NCBI RefSeq assembly: GCF_001625565.1 | Contig: NZ_AUXS01000012.1 | Location: 1-64,000, forward strand | Direction of reading: 5' to 3' | From: Pseudoalteromonas luteoviolacea NCIMB 1944 | Lineage (GTDB): Bacteria; Pseudomonadota; Gammaproteobacteria; Enterobacterales; Alteromonadaceae | Length of the DNA: 64,000 nucleotides | Shown here: positions 56,058-64,000 of the stretch, piece after piece | Numbering within the stretch: position 1 is the stretch's first letter | Layout: every line of letters begins with the position of its first letter | Notes under the pieces: generated by a model | What the model saw: the letters and a program-made list of their open reading frames with translations, nothing else | Database searches by the model: none | What the model was told of the DNA's origin: nothing | Translations under genes and position numbers: made by a program

Positions 56058-57287
56058 ATGAGTAAGGTATCTTTGTCAAAAGATAAGATTAAAATTTTAT
56101 TGTTAGAAGGCGTGCATCAAAGTGCGGTTGAAACATTGAAGCGCAATGGGTATAGCAATATCGAATACCTTAAGACATCGTTACCTGAAAGTGAATTAAT
56201 TGAGCGTATTAAGCATGTTCATTTTGTCGGTATACGCTCGCGAACGCACCTAAATGAAGCAGTCCTAAATGCCGCTGAAAAGCTTGTTGCCGTGGGTTGT
56301 TTTTGCATCGGCACCAATCAAGTGAACTTAGAGGCAGCTAAGCGGCTTGGCATTGCGGTCTTTAATGCACCGTTTTCAAATACTCGTTCAGTTGCTGAAT
56401 TAGTGTTAGGTGAAATTCTGTTACTACTTCGCGGAATTCCAAAACGTAATGCCATGGCACACCGTGGCCAGTGGTTCAAATCTGCCATTGGATCATTTGA
56501 AGCGCGAGGTAAAACCTTAGGCATCATTGGGTACGGCCATATCGGCACCCAGTTGGGGATCATGGCCGAAAATATTGGCATGAAAGTAGAGTTTTATGAC
56601 ATCGAGGACAAGCTCACGCTAGGTAACGCACAACAGGTGCAGAACTTAACTCAGCTATTACAACGTGCAGACGTGATCAGTTTACATGTCCCAGAAACTC
56701 CGCAGACTAAAAACCTTATTGGCATGGCTGAAATTGAAGTGATGAAGCAAGGCGCTATTTTAATCAACGCGTCGCGCGGAACCGTCGTAGATATTGACGC
56801 GTTGGCAGAGGCACTACAACATGAAAAACTCGCTGGCGCCGCCATCGATGTGTTCCCTGTAGAGCCTAAATCAAACGATGAAGAGTTCACCTCTCCTCTC
56901 AGAGAGTTTGACAATGTTATCCTTACGCCGCATGTTGGAGGCTCAACACAAGAAGCCCAAGAGAATATTGGTATTGAAGTTGCTGGAAAGCTAGCCAAAT
57001 ATTCTGACAATGGTTCGACAGTAACCGCAGTGAACTTTCCTGAAGTATCTCTGCCTGAACTGTCAAATCGCAGCCGCTTATTACATGTTCATGAAAACAG
57101 ACCAGGCGTACTGACTCAGATCAACCAAGCGTTTGCGCAACACGGAATAAATATCGCTGCACAGTACCTACAAACAGATGACTGTATAGGTTATGTTGTT
57201 ATTGATGTGGATAGTGACCATTCTGAGGTCGCTTTAAAAGAACTTAGTGCTGTTGAGGGTACGATAAGAGCACGTATCCTGCACTAA
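56058..57287 (+). CDS. serA: D-3-phosphoglycerate dehydrogenase
   Basis: SerA oxidises 3-phosphoglycerate to begin serine synthesis. The 409-residue protein matches the E. coli type. It has the NAD-binding LGIIGYGHIGTQLG, catalytic Arg in NASRGTVVDIDAL, Glu in AIDVFPVEP and His in ILTPHVGGSTQEA. A C-terminal ACT domain (HVHENRPGVLTQINQAFAQ) gives serine feedback inhibition. The preceding gene is rpiA and a terminator follows. Confidence 0.97.
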   Translation: MSKVSLSKDKIKILLLEGVHQSAVETLKRNGYSNIEYLKTSLPESELIERIKHVHFVGIRSRTHLNEAVLNAAEKLVAVGCFCIGTNQVNLEAAKRLGIAVFNAPFSNTRSVAELVLGEILLLLRGIPKRNAMAHRGQWFKSAIGSFEARGKTLGIIGYGHIGTQLGIMAENIGMKVEFYDIEDKLTLGNAQQVQNLTQLLQRADVISLHVPETPQTKNLIGMAEIEVMKQGAILINASRGTVVDIDALAEALQHEKLAGAAIDVFPVEPKSNDEEFTSPLREFDNVILTPHVGGSTQEAQENIGIEVAGKLAKYSDNGSTVTAVNFPEVSLPELSNRSRLLHVHENRPGVLTQINQAFAQHGINIAAQYLQTDDCIGYVVIDVDSDHSEVALKELSAVEGTIRARILH

Positions 57288-57390
57288 TTAAAAACCTATA
57301 TTTACTTAAAGAAAAGCCAGCAAGTTGTCTGTTTTTTTATGGGTGACCAAAGAGGCACTTGATCGTGTCACACCGGCTCACCAAAAACAA

Positions 57391-57415
57391 AAAAGCTGCT
57401 TAAGAAGCAGCTTTT
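57391..57415. terminator. Bidirectional terminator between serA and mdh
   Basis: AAAAGCTGCTT and AAGCAGCTTTT form a perfect 11-bp stem with a 3-base loop between two convergent genes. Confidence 0.88.
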
Positions 57416-57438
57416 ATAATCAGCATGATAACTTGGCA

Positions 57439-58374
57439 TTAAGCCATGAAATCAACACCTTCTTTGATGTCTTTTTCAAGCGTAGCAAGCATATCATCTT
57501 TTGCTTTTTGCTCAAATGCACTTAGCTCACCGTAAGGTAGTAGCTCTTCTACACCATTTTTACCAAGGCGGATAGGCTGTGCGAAGAATTCTGCGTCGCC
57601 TGTGTTACCTTCAACATAAGCGTACTCAAATACGTTCTCTTCGCCTTGTAGACCTTTAACAAGAGAGAAACAAAAACGCGCTGCAGCTGCACCCATAGAA
57701 AGCGTTGCAGAACCACCACCCGCTTTAGCTTCAACAACTTCAGTACCTGCATTTTGGATACGTGTAGTAAGAGAAGCAACTTCTTCGTCAGTGAACTCAA
57801 CACCTTCTACTTGAGAAAGTAGAGGTAGGATAGTAGTACCTGAGTGACCACCGATAACCGGCACTTTAACTTCAGAAACGTCTAGGCCTTTTAGCTCAGC
57901 GATGAAAGTTTCAGCACGGATAACATCAAGAGTTGTTACACCGAATACGCGTGCAGCATCATAAGTACCAGCTTTTTTGAATACTTCACGTACAATTGGC
58001 ACAGTGCCATTTACAGGGTTTGTGATGATGCCAACGAACGCTTTAGGACAGTTCTTTACGATACCTTCAGCTAGAGTTCTAACGATACTCGCGTTTACAT
58101 TGAACAGATCCGCACGGTCCATGCCAGGCTTACGTGGCATACCAGCAGGGATCAATACAATATCAGCACCAGCTAGTGCTGGGTCTAAATCGTCTTTTCC
58201 GTAGCCAGCTACATTAACAGCTGTTGGGATGTGAGAAAGATCAACGGCAACACCAGGAACAACCGGTGCAACATCATATAGTGCTAGCTCAGAGCCCGCA
58301 GGTAAACCGTTTTTAAGCAGAAGTGACAACGCTTGACCGATACCACCAGCGGCACCTAATACAGCAACTTTCAT
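57439..58374 (-). CDS. mdh: Malate dehydrogenase
   Basis: Mdh interconverts malate and oxaloacetate with NAD in the TCA cycle. The 311-residue length matches E. coli Mdh. The NAD loop is [17 protein letters not shown] at the N terminus. Substrate Arg residues are in [14 protein letters not shown], and the catalytic His is in [14 protein letters not shown]. It diverges from argR, the same arrangement as in E. coli. Its predicted -35 lies inside a long inverted repeat. Confidence 0.97.
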   Translation of the reverse strand: MKVAVLGAAGGIGQALSLLLKNGLPAGSELALYDVAPVVPGVAVDLSHIPTAVNVAGYGKDDLDPALAGADIVLIPAGMPRKPGMDRADLFNVNASIVRTLAEGIVKNCPKAFVGIITNPVNGTVPIVREVFKKAGTYDAARVFGVTTLDVIRAETFIAELKGLDVSEVKVPVIGGHSGTTILPLLSQVEGVEFTDEEVASLTTRIQNAGTEVVEAKAGGGSATLSMGAAAARFCFSLVKGLQGEENVFEYAYVEGNTGDAEFFAQPIRLGKNGVEELLPYGELSAFEQKAKDDMLATLEKDIKEGVDFMA

Positions 58375-58417
58375 TATAATTCTCCATATATTGAAGGTAA
58401 GAATTTAGTGTGCAGTA

Positions 58418-58446
58418 AAGATAATGAAAAGCGCGGGTAAAGACAA
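58418..58446 (-). promoter_or_regulatory. Promoter candidate of mdh
   Basis: On the minus strand TTGTCT (58441-58446) and TATCTT (58418-58423) have exactly 17 bp between them. The -35 sits inside the left arm of the 13-bp inverted repeat. Confidence 0.5.
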
Positions 58447-58522
58447 ATTAATCCGCATTATTTTCGAGATTTTTTCGACTATAGTTGTAAACAAGACACA
58501 ACTTGTTGCAATTTGTCTTTAC
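58437..58522. repeat. Perfect 13-bp inverted repeat in the mdh-argR intergenic region
   Basis: GTAAAGACAAATT (58437-58449) and its exact complement AATTTGTCTTTAC (58510-58522) are separated by 60 bp, and the arm centres are 73 bp apart. Within the interval lies AACAAG-N6-CTTGTT (58490-58507), a second perfect palindrome. The layout suggests a control region for the divergent genes. Confidence 0.85.
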
Positions 58523-58555
58523 GATACTCCATGAAAATAACTCCAGCGTGAAAAT

Positions 58556-58584
58556 TTGGGTAACTGAGATGATTTGTGTAAAAT
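58556..58584 (+). promoter_or_regulatory. Promoter candidate of argR
   Basis: TTGGGT (58556-58561) and TAAAAT (58579-58584) are 17 bp apart, about 30 bp before the argR start. No consensus ARG box (TGAATAATTATTCA-like) is visible nearby, so classical autorepression is not supported by sight. Confidence 0.5.
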
Positions 58585-58615
58585 CGGGCAACCAAAATTG
58601 AAAGAAGAGATGTAT

Positions 58616-59083
58616 ATGCAAGCGCAAGACAAACAAGAAGCCTTAGTGAAAGCCTTTAAAGCACTTTTAAGAGAGGAAAACTTCGGTTCTCAAGGCGAAA
58701 TCGTTGACGCGCTAAAAGATCAAGGCTTTGACAATATCAGTCAAAGTAAAGTGTCTAGAATGCTGAGTAAATTTGGTGCAGTCCGAACAAGAAATGCCAA
58801 ACAAGAAATGGTTTATTGCCTTCCTGCTGAAATGGGCGTACCTACAGCGAAGAGCCCCCTGCGACAGCTAGTCATTGACATCATGCACAATGAAATGATG
58901 ATCATAATCAGAACCAGTCCTGGAGCTGCTCAGCTAATCGCTCGCTTGCTAGACTCTTTGGGCAGTGCAGACGGTGTACTTGGCACAATAGCTGGCGATG
59001 ACACAATTTTCATTGCACCAGCAAAAGTCTCTGAGATAGATGCAACATTAGAAAAAGTAAAAACCTTATTTGATAATGTGTAA
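58616..59083 (+). CDS. argR: Arginine repressor ArgR
   Basis: ArgR binds ARG boxes as an arginine-bound hexamer, represses arginine synthesis genes and aids XerCD recombination. The 155-residue product has an N-terminal winged helix ([26 protein letters not shown]). The C-terminal oligomerisation and arginine-binding domain has [14 protein letters not shown] and [16 protein letters not shown] 58616 has AAGAAGAG six bases upstream; longer forms are open but poorly supported. It diverges from mdh and converges on the DyP gene with a 3-bp gap. Confidence 0.95.
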   Translation: MQAQDKQEALVKAFKALLREENFGSQGEIVDALKDQGFDNISQSKVSRMLSKFGAVRTRNAKQEMVYCLPAEMGVPTAKSPLRQLVIDIMHNEMMIIIRTSPGAAQLIARLLDSLGSADGVLGTIAGDDTIFIAPAKVSEIDATLEKVKTLFDNV

Positions 59084-59086
59084 GGC

Positions 59087-60016
59087 CTAGTCATCACTCA
59101 TGATTTGCGCCATCTCAGATAAAAACTGCAAAGATGGTGCAAAAAAAGAGGCCCCCATATCCGCTTCAGAGTAATCCAATAGTGGATCGTAGCAATCGTG
59201 CCCCGACAATAAGCCAAATCGACTCATCAATACGGTTTCAAATGCGTTACCATGGGCTGCACAACTTAGGTTGATACTGCCCTGCTCAAACACATCACCA
59301 AATGGCATACTTTGATCAAGCAATAATACCAGGCCTTGTGCATCCTTAAGCTCAGCGCGACTTGCGTGACTAAATGCAACTCGGGGCTCAATTAAATTAT
59401 TGTCTAAGCGCGTACGCCCCATCAATGCCTCTTGCTCAGCAATCGCGAGTTGCTGCCACCGCGCCAAATCGAACTTAACTCTTTGAATATGGATATAGCT
59501 GCCTTGATGATCCATGCCATTAGGGTTATCAACTAAAGCCACTTTGCGTTTAAAGCGACCATGAGGCGACTCACTGGCGTAAATAAAACCATTGAAGTTG
59601 CGGCCATCTAAAAAGCGAAATCCTCGGACATGAGCAACAAGCTCTACACTGCCTGAAAGCATGTGTAACACACTTTGAGCAAATAAATGATTTACATCTT
59701 CTCTATCAGAACGGATCACGTAAAGTAGATCAAATGGCTGGCTATGAATGAGATGATCTGCAGATTTAATATGCGGAAAACTCTTTAATTCAGGCGGAAT
59801 AAACTCAGGGTATATATGCGGCCAGTACTGGGCGCCGATAGCAACAAAGCTACTCAGCATAGACTCTGAAAACCTGTCGCTCAACTCATCTTGGAGTCGC
59901 CCTGCCTGCGCAAGCGCCTCTCGCACAGCTTCGTCTTGCCCTTCAAGTACATTGAAGAATAAATGTAAGCCATGCAAGTTTGCCTCTGCACAGATCCCCG
60001 ATTGCGGCTGGGCCAT
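59087..60016 (-). CDS. DyP-type heme peroxidase
   Basis: The 309-residue protein is a dye-decolorising peroxidase of the YfeX-like group. GFRFLDGRNFNGF contains the GxxDG motif with the catalytic Asp, AFSHASRAEL the probable proximal His, and LVLLLDQSMPFGD a later conserved block. There is no signal peptide or Tat motif, so it is cytoplasmic. It lies 24 bp downstream of fbpC on the same strand, so it could be co-transcribed with the iron importer; a link to heme or iron use is inference. Confidence 0.9.
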   Translation of the reverse strand: MAQPQSGICAEANLHGLHLFFNVLEGQDEAVREALAQAGRLQDELSDRFSESMLSSFVAIGAQYWPHIYPEFIPPELKSFPHIKSADHLIHSQPFDLLYVIRSDREDVNHLFAQSVLHMLSGSVELVAHVRGFRFLDGRNFNGFIYASESPHGRFKRKVALVDNPNGMDHQGSYIHIQRVKFDLARWQQLAIAEQEALMGRTRLDNNLIEPRVAFSHASRAELKDAQGLVLLLDQSMPFGDVFEQGSINLSCAAHGNAFETVLMSRFGLLSGHDCYDPLLDYSEADMGASFFAPSLQFLSEMAQIMSDD

Positions 60017-60040
60017 ACCTTTTCCCTATCGTTATTCGTT

Positions 60041-61072
60041 CTAAGAAAAGAAATTTACCGCATGAGGCTTAATTTTTAAAGAGATAGGTTTAGACAAATC
60101 TAAAGGGTTGTCAGCTGGCTTAGCAATTTCCAATTGCTGTCCTTGAAGCTCGATGGCGTATAAATATTCTGTGCCTACAAACCTTTCTTGATTTACTTTT
60201 ATCTCACCACTGTCGGTATTGTATAATTCAATATGGCTCGGTCTTACAAAGATTTTCCCTTTATTTTGAGCATTTTGTTGTTGTGTTAAAGAGTCAACCA
60301 GTCCAAATTGAGTTTGGAAAGAGCCATTTCCAGAATGTGTCGCGTCCAGGTATATTCCTCGCCCTAAAAACTCTGCCACAATCTGATTCTTCGGTTGTTG
60401 AAATAGCTCGGTTGGACAACCTAGCTGCGCAATTTTACCCTGATGCATAATCGCGAGACGGTCCGAAAAAGCAAAAGCCTCATCTTTAGAGTGACTGACA
60501 AAAATCGCCGATACTTTTTGATCTTTAATAATACTGCGTATATCACTGATCAACTGAAATCTTACTTGCGCATCTATGTTAGAAAAAGGCTCATCTAACA
60601 GTAAAAGGCTAGGCCTATAAGCCAACGCTCTGGCTATTGCGACACGTTGCTGTTGGCCACCAGAGAGTTCGTGAGGAAAGCGCTTTGCATACGCCCCCAA
60701 GTGCACAAGCTCAAGCATTTCATCTACACGAGATTGTTTTTCGACTCGGCTTAGTTTACGCAAACCAAACGCAACGTTTTGCGCAACCGTCAAGTGTGGA
60801 AACAGCGCATAATCCTGAAACATCATGCCCACATTACGATGCTGCGGTGCGACAAATTCCCTATCCCCATTCACCTGTTTTTGGCCAATACGTATCACAC
60901 CATTTTGCGGCCTGATCAAACCAGCGATTGCCTTCAAAGTGGTGGTTTTACCGCAGCCACTGGCACCCAGTAAACAGACAATTTCATTCTCTTTTACTTG
61001 CAGATCAAGGTTGTCTATAACGGCGTGTCCGTCATAGCTATATTGCAATGATTCAATTGAAAGACTGTGCAT
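60041..61072 (-). CDS. fbpC: Ferric iron ABC transporter ATP-binding protein
   Basis: FbpC energises ferric iron uptake. The 343-residue protein has Walker A LGASGCGKTTTLKAI, signature LSGGQQQRVAIARAL, Walker B LLLLDEPFSNID and switch His in FVSHSKDEA. A C-terminal regulatory OB region follows (about 240-343, IFVRPSHIELYN). A related polyamine or sulfate transporter is possible by sequence, but linkage to FbpA and FbpB favours iron. Its start shares a base with the fbpB stop. Confidence 0.9.
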   Translation of the reverse strand: MHSLSIESLQYSYDGHAVIDNLDLQVKENEIVCLLGASGCGKTTTLKAIAGLIRPQNGVIRIGQKQVNGDREFVAPQHRNVGMMFQDYALFPHLTVAQNVAFGLRKLSRVEKQSRVDEMLELVHLGAYAKRFPHELSGGQQQRVAIARALAYRPSLLLLDEPFSNIDAQVRFQLISDIRSIIKDQKVSAIFVSHSKDEAFAFSDRLAIMHQGKIAQLGCPTELFQQPKNQIVAEFLGRGIYLDATHSGNGSFQTQFGLVDSLTQQQNAQNKGKIFVRPSHIELYNTDSGEIKVNQERFVGTEYLYAIELQGQQLEIAKPADNPLDLSKPISLKIKPHAVNFFS

Positions 61073-62703
61073 TATGTTTGTTGCTCCATTGAGCGATTCA
61101 CTAAATAAAGGGGAATTAATCCAACCAGCACTATAAACAACGCCGAAATAGAAGCGAGTTCCAATTGCTCATCGCTGACAAACTGAAACACATGTGTCGC
61201 TAAGGTTTCAAAATTAAATGGTCTGAGTAACAGTGCCGCTGGTAATTCTTTCATGCACTCAATAAAGACCAATAACCCAGCAGTGAGGATGCCTCGCTTA
61301 AGCAATGGTATATGAACGCGACCAAGTGTTTGTAAATTGTTTTTACCTAGCGATGCACTGGCCATATCGATGCTTGGACTAATCCGAACAAAACTAGCCT
61401 CTACAGCACCATGTGCAATCGCATAAAAACGCACCACATAAGCAAATACCATAGCAAAAATAGTACCGCTCAGTAGTAGACCCGGCTCAAAGCTTGTGCC
61501 ACTAAACCATTGATTTAGATAGTCATCAAATAAAGTTAGCGGTAGTAATACGGCAATTGCCAAAACAGTGCCAGGTAAGGCATAGCCCATACTTGCTACT
61601 TTTCCAGGTACTCCTTTTGACTTTTGGTCGCCCACTCTTTGATAAAAAACCACTAGAATACTGAGTAAGATAGCGATAATACTGACGTAAAAACTAATTT
61701 TTAGACTTTGCCATGCATAATTAAAAAACGCGTCATTCCAAGCTTGATCGAAATAGTCTATGGCATAAGAAAACAGTACACCTACAGGAATAAAAAACGC
61801 CAATATTAAAACTAAGCTACAAAACGTGGTGGCTAGCCACCCACTTTTACCACTGAGTTCGTATAAACTCGTATCGTTAACGCTGCTTTGGCGTTCATGC
61901 ACCACATTACTTTTGCGGCTCATTTTTTCTAAGGTCAAGGCAACGAACAAAAACAGCAACATAATGCCTGATATTTTCGCAGCGGCGGTAAGGGAATAAT
62001 AGCCAAGCCAAGTATCATATACGGCTGTTGTTAACGTGCTTACAGCAAAATAGTGTACAGTTGCGAAGTCAGCCATGGTCTCCATACTGATCAACGCAAG
62101 TGCGGCAACGATGGCTCCTCGAGACAAAGGCAAACTGACTTTTAAAAAGCTCTGAAATGGGGATAACCCCATTAATTGACTCGCTTGCACAAGCTTAAAA
62201 GACTGCTCTCTCAAAGCTGTTTTAAAAATCAAATATAAATAAGGGTAAAGAACGAGAGCTATCATGACAATAGCACCTGGCAAGGTACGTATATCAAAAA
62301 ACCAATAGTCGTCAGGACTTGACCATCCAAACCAATCTCTTAAAAAGATTTGCACTGGGCCTGCATAATCGAGCATATCGGTATAAACATAAGCGATAAT
62401 ATAGGTCGGCATCGCAAGTGGCAGCATCAATGCCCACTCAAAGATTCGTTTGCCGGGAAAATGGCAATAGGCGGTCAACCAACCAAGAGGTAGCGCGATC
62501 AGCGCACTGAGTAGAAGCACACCGGCAATAAGCCAAACTGTATTGCTGATATAGTCCCATAGAACTGTATTCCACAGGTGTGAGAATACTTCCGACTCTC
62601 CTTGTAATGATTCAAAAATGAGAAACGCCAGCGGGGTGGACAGGCAAATACCTATCACCCACGCTGTTATCTGCCAATTCGACAGTTTATTTTTTAGCTG
62701 CAT
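61072..62703 (-). CDS. fbpB: Ferric iron ABC transporter permease
   Basis: The 543-residue inner-membrane protein is two fused permease domains, each with about six helices, as in FbpB and SfuB. Each half carries an EAA loop that docks FbpC (QASQLMGLSPFQSFLKVSLPLSRG and ASASLGKNNLQTLGRVHIPLLKRG). It lies between fbpA and fbpC, sharing single bases with both, so translation is coupled. Confidence 0.92.
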   Translation of the reverse strand: MQLKNKLSNWQITAWVIGICLSTPLAFLIFESLQGESEVFSHLWNTVLWDYISNTVWLIAGVLLLSALIALPLGWLTAYCHFPGKRIFEWALMLPLAMPTYIIAYVYTDMLDYAGPVQIFLRDWFGWSSPDDYWFFDIRTLPGAIVMIALVLYPYLYLIFKTALREQSFKLVQASQLMGLSPFQSFLKVSLPLSRGAIVAALALISMETMADFATVHYFAVSTLTTAVYDTWLGYYSLTAAAKISGIMLLFLFVALTLEKMSRKSNVVHERQSSVNDTSLYELSGKSGWLATTFCSLVLILAFFIPVGVLFSYAIDYFDQAWNDAFFNYAWQSLKISFYVSIIAILLSILVVFYQRVGDQKSKGVPGKVASMGYALPGTVLAIAVLLPLTLFDDYLNQWFSGTSFEPGLLLSGTIFAMVFAYVVRFYAIAHGAVEASFVRISPSIDMASASLGKNNLQTLGRVHIPLLKRGILTAGLLVFIECMKELPAALLLRPFNFETLATHVFQFVSDEQLELASISALFIVLVGLIPLYLVNRSMEQQT

Positions 62704-63707
62704 TAAAGGTCAAATTTTACCTCATCGATTAGCTTAAGCGCTAATGGACGGTATTTACTAATTTCAGCAAGTGGCAAGCTGTCTTCCTTAAACGCTCCCC
62801 ATGACGCTACCATTTTAGATAATTCGACGCCCGGTTTAACCGGATATTCCATATTCGTCGATGCATACATGTTTTGAGCCTTATTGTCCGTCATAAACTC
62901 TATGAGTTTCAAGGCATTTTCTTTATTTTTTGCATACTTGGTTAAGACCACGCCTGACACATTTAAATGAGAGCCGCGATTTTTTTGGTTAGGGAAGTTG
63001 ATGTAAACAGAGTCAGCCCAAGACTTTTGTTTGTCATCTGTCATCATTTTACCAAAGTAGTAGCTGTTACCCAGTGCAACATCACACAGGCCTTCTTTCA
63101 CTGCTTTAACTTGTGCACGGTCATTACCCTGGGGCTTACGGGCCAAGTTGTTTTTCACGCCAACTAACCACTCTTTTGTTTGGGCTTCACCGTGGTGAGC
63201 AATCATTGATGCAACAAGACCTAAGTTGTATGGATGCTTACCAGAGCGAGTGCAAATTTTTCCTTTAAATTTAGGATCCGCCAATTCTTCGTAGCTAAGA
63301 GATTCCAATTTTCCTAAACGCGACTTGGACGAGTAGACATTGCGCACTCGCTTAGTCAAAGCGACCCACTGCCCTTGAGGATCTCTAAATGAAGCTGGAA
63401 TATTGCCCTCAACCGTTTTACTGGCAATTTTTTGCGTGAGACCTAAGTCTTCAAGTTGGATCATTGCGCTAAAGTTAGAAGTCAAAACCAAATCCGCACG
63501 AGAGTGCTTTCCTTCACGTTTCACACGCTCAATCAAGCCTTTTTTTGCAAAAACAACATTAGTTTTAATCCCTGTTTGCTTAGTAAAATCATCCAAGATA
63601 GGCTGTATTAAAAAAGGTTGGCGAAATGAATAGATGTTTACTTCATCCGCTGCGAAGGCTGGCATGCAGGTCATAGCGGTCAATATTGTGGCGATAGCTC
63701 GTTTCAT
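62703..63707 (-). CDS. fbpA: Ferric iron-binding periplasmic protein
   Basis: FbpA binds Fe3+ in the periplasm and passes it to FbpBC. From ATG 63707 it has 334 residues with a signal peptide (MKRAIATILTAMTCMPAFA). The mature start DEVNIYSFRQPFLIQPILDDF is typical, and the paired iron-ligand tyrosines lie in GNSYYFGKM. GGAG is six bases before the ATG; a frame seven codons longer is less likely. A Fur-like sequence lies just upstream. Confidence 0.92.
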   Translation of the reverse strand: MKRAIATILTAMTCMPAFAADEVNIYSFRQPFLIQPILDDFTKQTGIKTNVVFAKKGLIERVKREGKHSRADLVLTSNFSAMIQLEDLGLTQKIASKTVEGNIPASFRDPQGQWVALTKRVRNVYSSKSRLGKLESLSYEELADPKFKGKICTRSGKHPYNLGLVASMIAHHGEAQTKEWLVGVKNNLARKPQGNDRAQVKAVKEGLCDVALGNSYYFGKMMTDDKQKSWADSVYINFPNQKNRGSHLNVSGVVLTKYAKNKENALKLIEFMTDNKAQNMYASTNMEYPVKPGVELSKMVASWGAFKEDSLPLAEISKYRPLALKLIDEVKFDL

Positions 63708-63720
63708 GAAGGCTCCAAAT

Positions 63721-63739
63721 CCAAACAATTATTATTATC
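63721..63739 (-). promoter_or_regulatory. Fur-box-like sequence upstream of fbpA
   Basis: GATAATAATAATTGTTTGG on the minus strand agrees with 14 of 19 bases of the Fur consensus, best in the left half. It lies between a TATAAT-like -10 (about 63756) and the fbpA ATG. Iron repression of fbpABC would fit. Confidence 0.5.
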
Positions 63740-63906
63740 AACTGATTCTAACGCGATTATACATAAATTACATCCCACTTAGGCGAGTGACTCAAATTAT
63801 TATTGCCGTATAAAGACAATTTATATGTAAGATATGTCTCACTCTGTATGTAGAAATCGAGTAATCTACACTAGATTTAACTGCCCTCAAATTAGGAACC
63901 TATTGT

Positions 63907-63933
63907 TATTTAATAATTTTTAATTATTAAATA
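63907..63933. repeat. AT-only perfect palindrome near the window end
   Basis: TATTTAATAATT and its exact complement flank TTT. The stem is 12 bp and contains no G or C. It lies in gene-free DNA upstream of fbpA. The rest of 63760-64000 shows no gene I can support. Confidence 0.7.
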
Positions 63934-64000
63934 GAACATAGACCTTTTTTCATAATCTTCAAGCCAATGTTTAATAGCTCAAAGCAGCATATACTGTAAC

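Noticed and set aside
58375..58615. ARG boxes for ArgR autoregulation
   Set aside because: No TGAATAATTATTCA-like sequence is visible. The strong repeat present has a different sequence.
1..64000. CRISPR array, prophage, transposon or integron
   Set aside because: No evenly spaced direct repeats, phage structural genes, transposases or terminal repeats are seen. The only tyrosine recombinase is the housekeeping XerD.

Overview
This window is a stretch of core chromosome from a marine gammaproteobacterium, most likely an Alteromonadales member close to Pseudoalteromonas. The evidence is gene content and order: xerD-dsbC-recJ-prfB-lysS as in enterobacteria and Vibrio, a complete Na+-pumping NADH dehydrogenase operon (nqrABCDEF) with its maturation genes apbE and nqrM, FabV as enoyl-ACP reductase, a DUF3545 protein, HemJ, and moderately AT-rich DNA. 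I see no prophage, insertion sequence, CRISPR array or classical defence island. Gene density is high, and nearly every convergent or tandem gene boundary carries a recognisable hairpin.

Layout. 1-567: the 5' end of a tRNA-Ser with its promoter, and a 59-residue hypothetical gene. 568-7009 (minus): lysS, prfB with its programmed +1 frameshift, recJ, dsbC, xerD. 7087-10606: fldB, a VanZ-like membrane protein, an HExxH-bearing unknown, then the divergent pair trmN6/srmB; srmB ends in a hexanucleotide repeat. 10.7-16.2 kb: the least conserved part, with two small exported Cys-containing proteins, an unknown 264-residue protein, an MFS exporter, yaaA, a hidden Cys-rich exported peptide overlapping yaaA, transaldolase and a DUF3545 gene. 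16.3-24.3 kb (minus): one overlapping gene chain btuD-btuC-cobT-cobS-cobU-cobQ-btuR-btuF-ung behind a cobalamin riboswitch, with cobC just upstream. 24.9-32.2 kb (minus): nqrABCDEF, apbE, nqrM. 32.6-38.7 kb: fabV, bolA, an AlkB-like dioxygenase, rlmG, yajG, a cyclophilin, ampG. 38.7-44.7 kb: a small XRE regulator with an operator-like upstream region, a small membrane protein, erpA, a ClC channel, hemJ, pyrB, hemL. 44.8-52.1 kb: a chemoreceptor, mrcB (PBP1b), amtB-glnK with a sigma54/NtrC control region, and a two-receiver diguanylate cyclase. 52.3-63.7 kb: an S10 carboxypeptidase-like enzyme, a tail-anchored unknown, ygfA, rpiA, serA, mdh, argR, a DyP peroxidase and the fbpABC ferric iron importer.

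How the genes work together. The B12 block imports corrinoids (BtuFCD), adenosylates them (BtuR), completes the side chains and nucleotide loop (CobQ, CobU, CobS, CobT, CobC), and is switched off by cobalamin through the riboswitch. That is a salvage pathway, because no corrin-ring genes are present here. ApbE attaches FMN to NqrB and NqrC, and NqrM supports assembly of the Na+-NQR iron centre. GlnK controls AmtB under nitrogen limitation. FbpABC is probably Fur-controlled.

No large, clearly new multi-gene system is visible. The best leads are small: a 70-residue exported peptide with twin CX3C cysteines and a non-standard CTG start overlapping yaaA; a perfect 13-bp inverted repeat between mdh and argR whose arm centres lie 73 bp apart and which appears to overlap promoter -35 elements; a cluster of TGTACC half-sites above the XRE gene; and the repeat array at the srmB stop codon. 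Function names come from recognising families by eye. No database search was possible.
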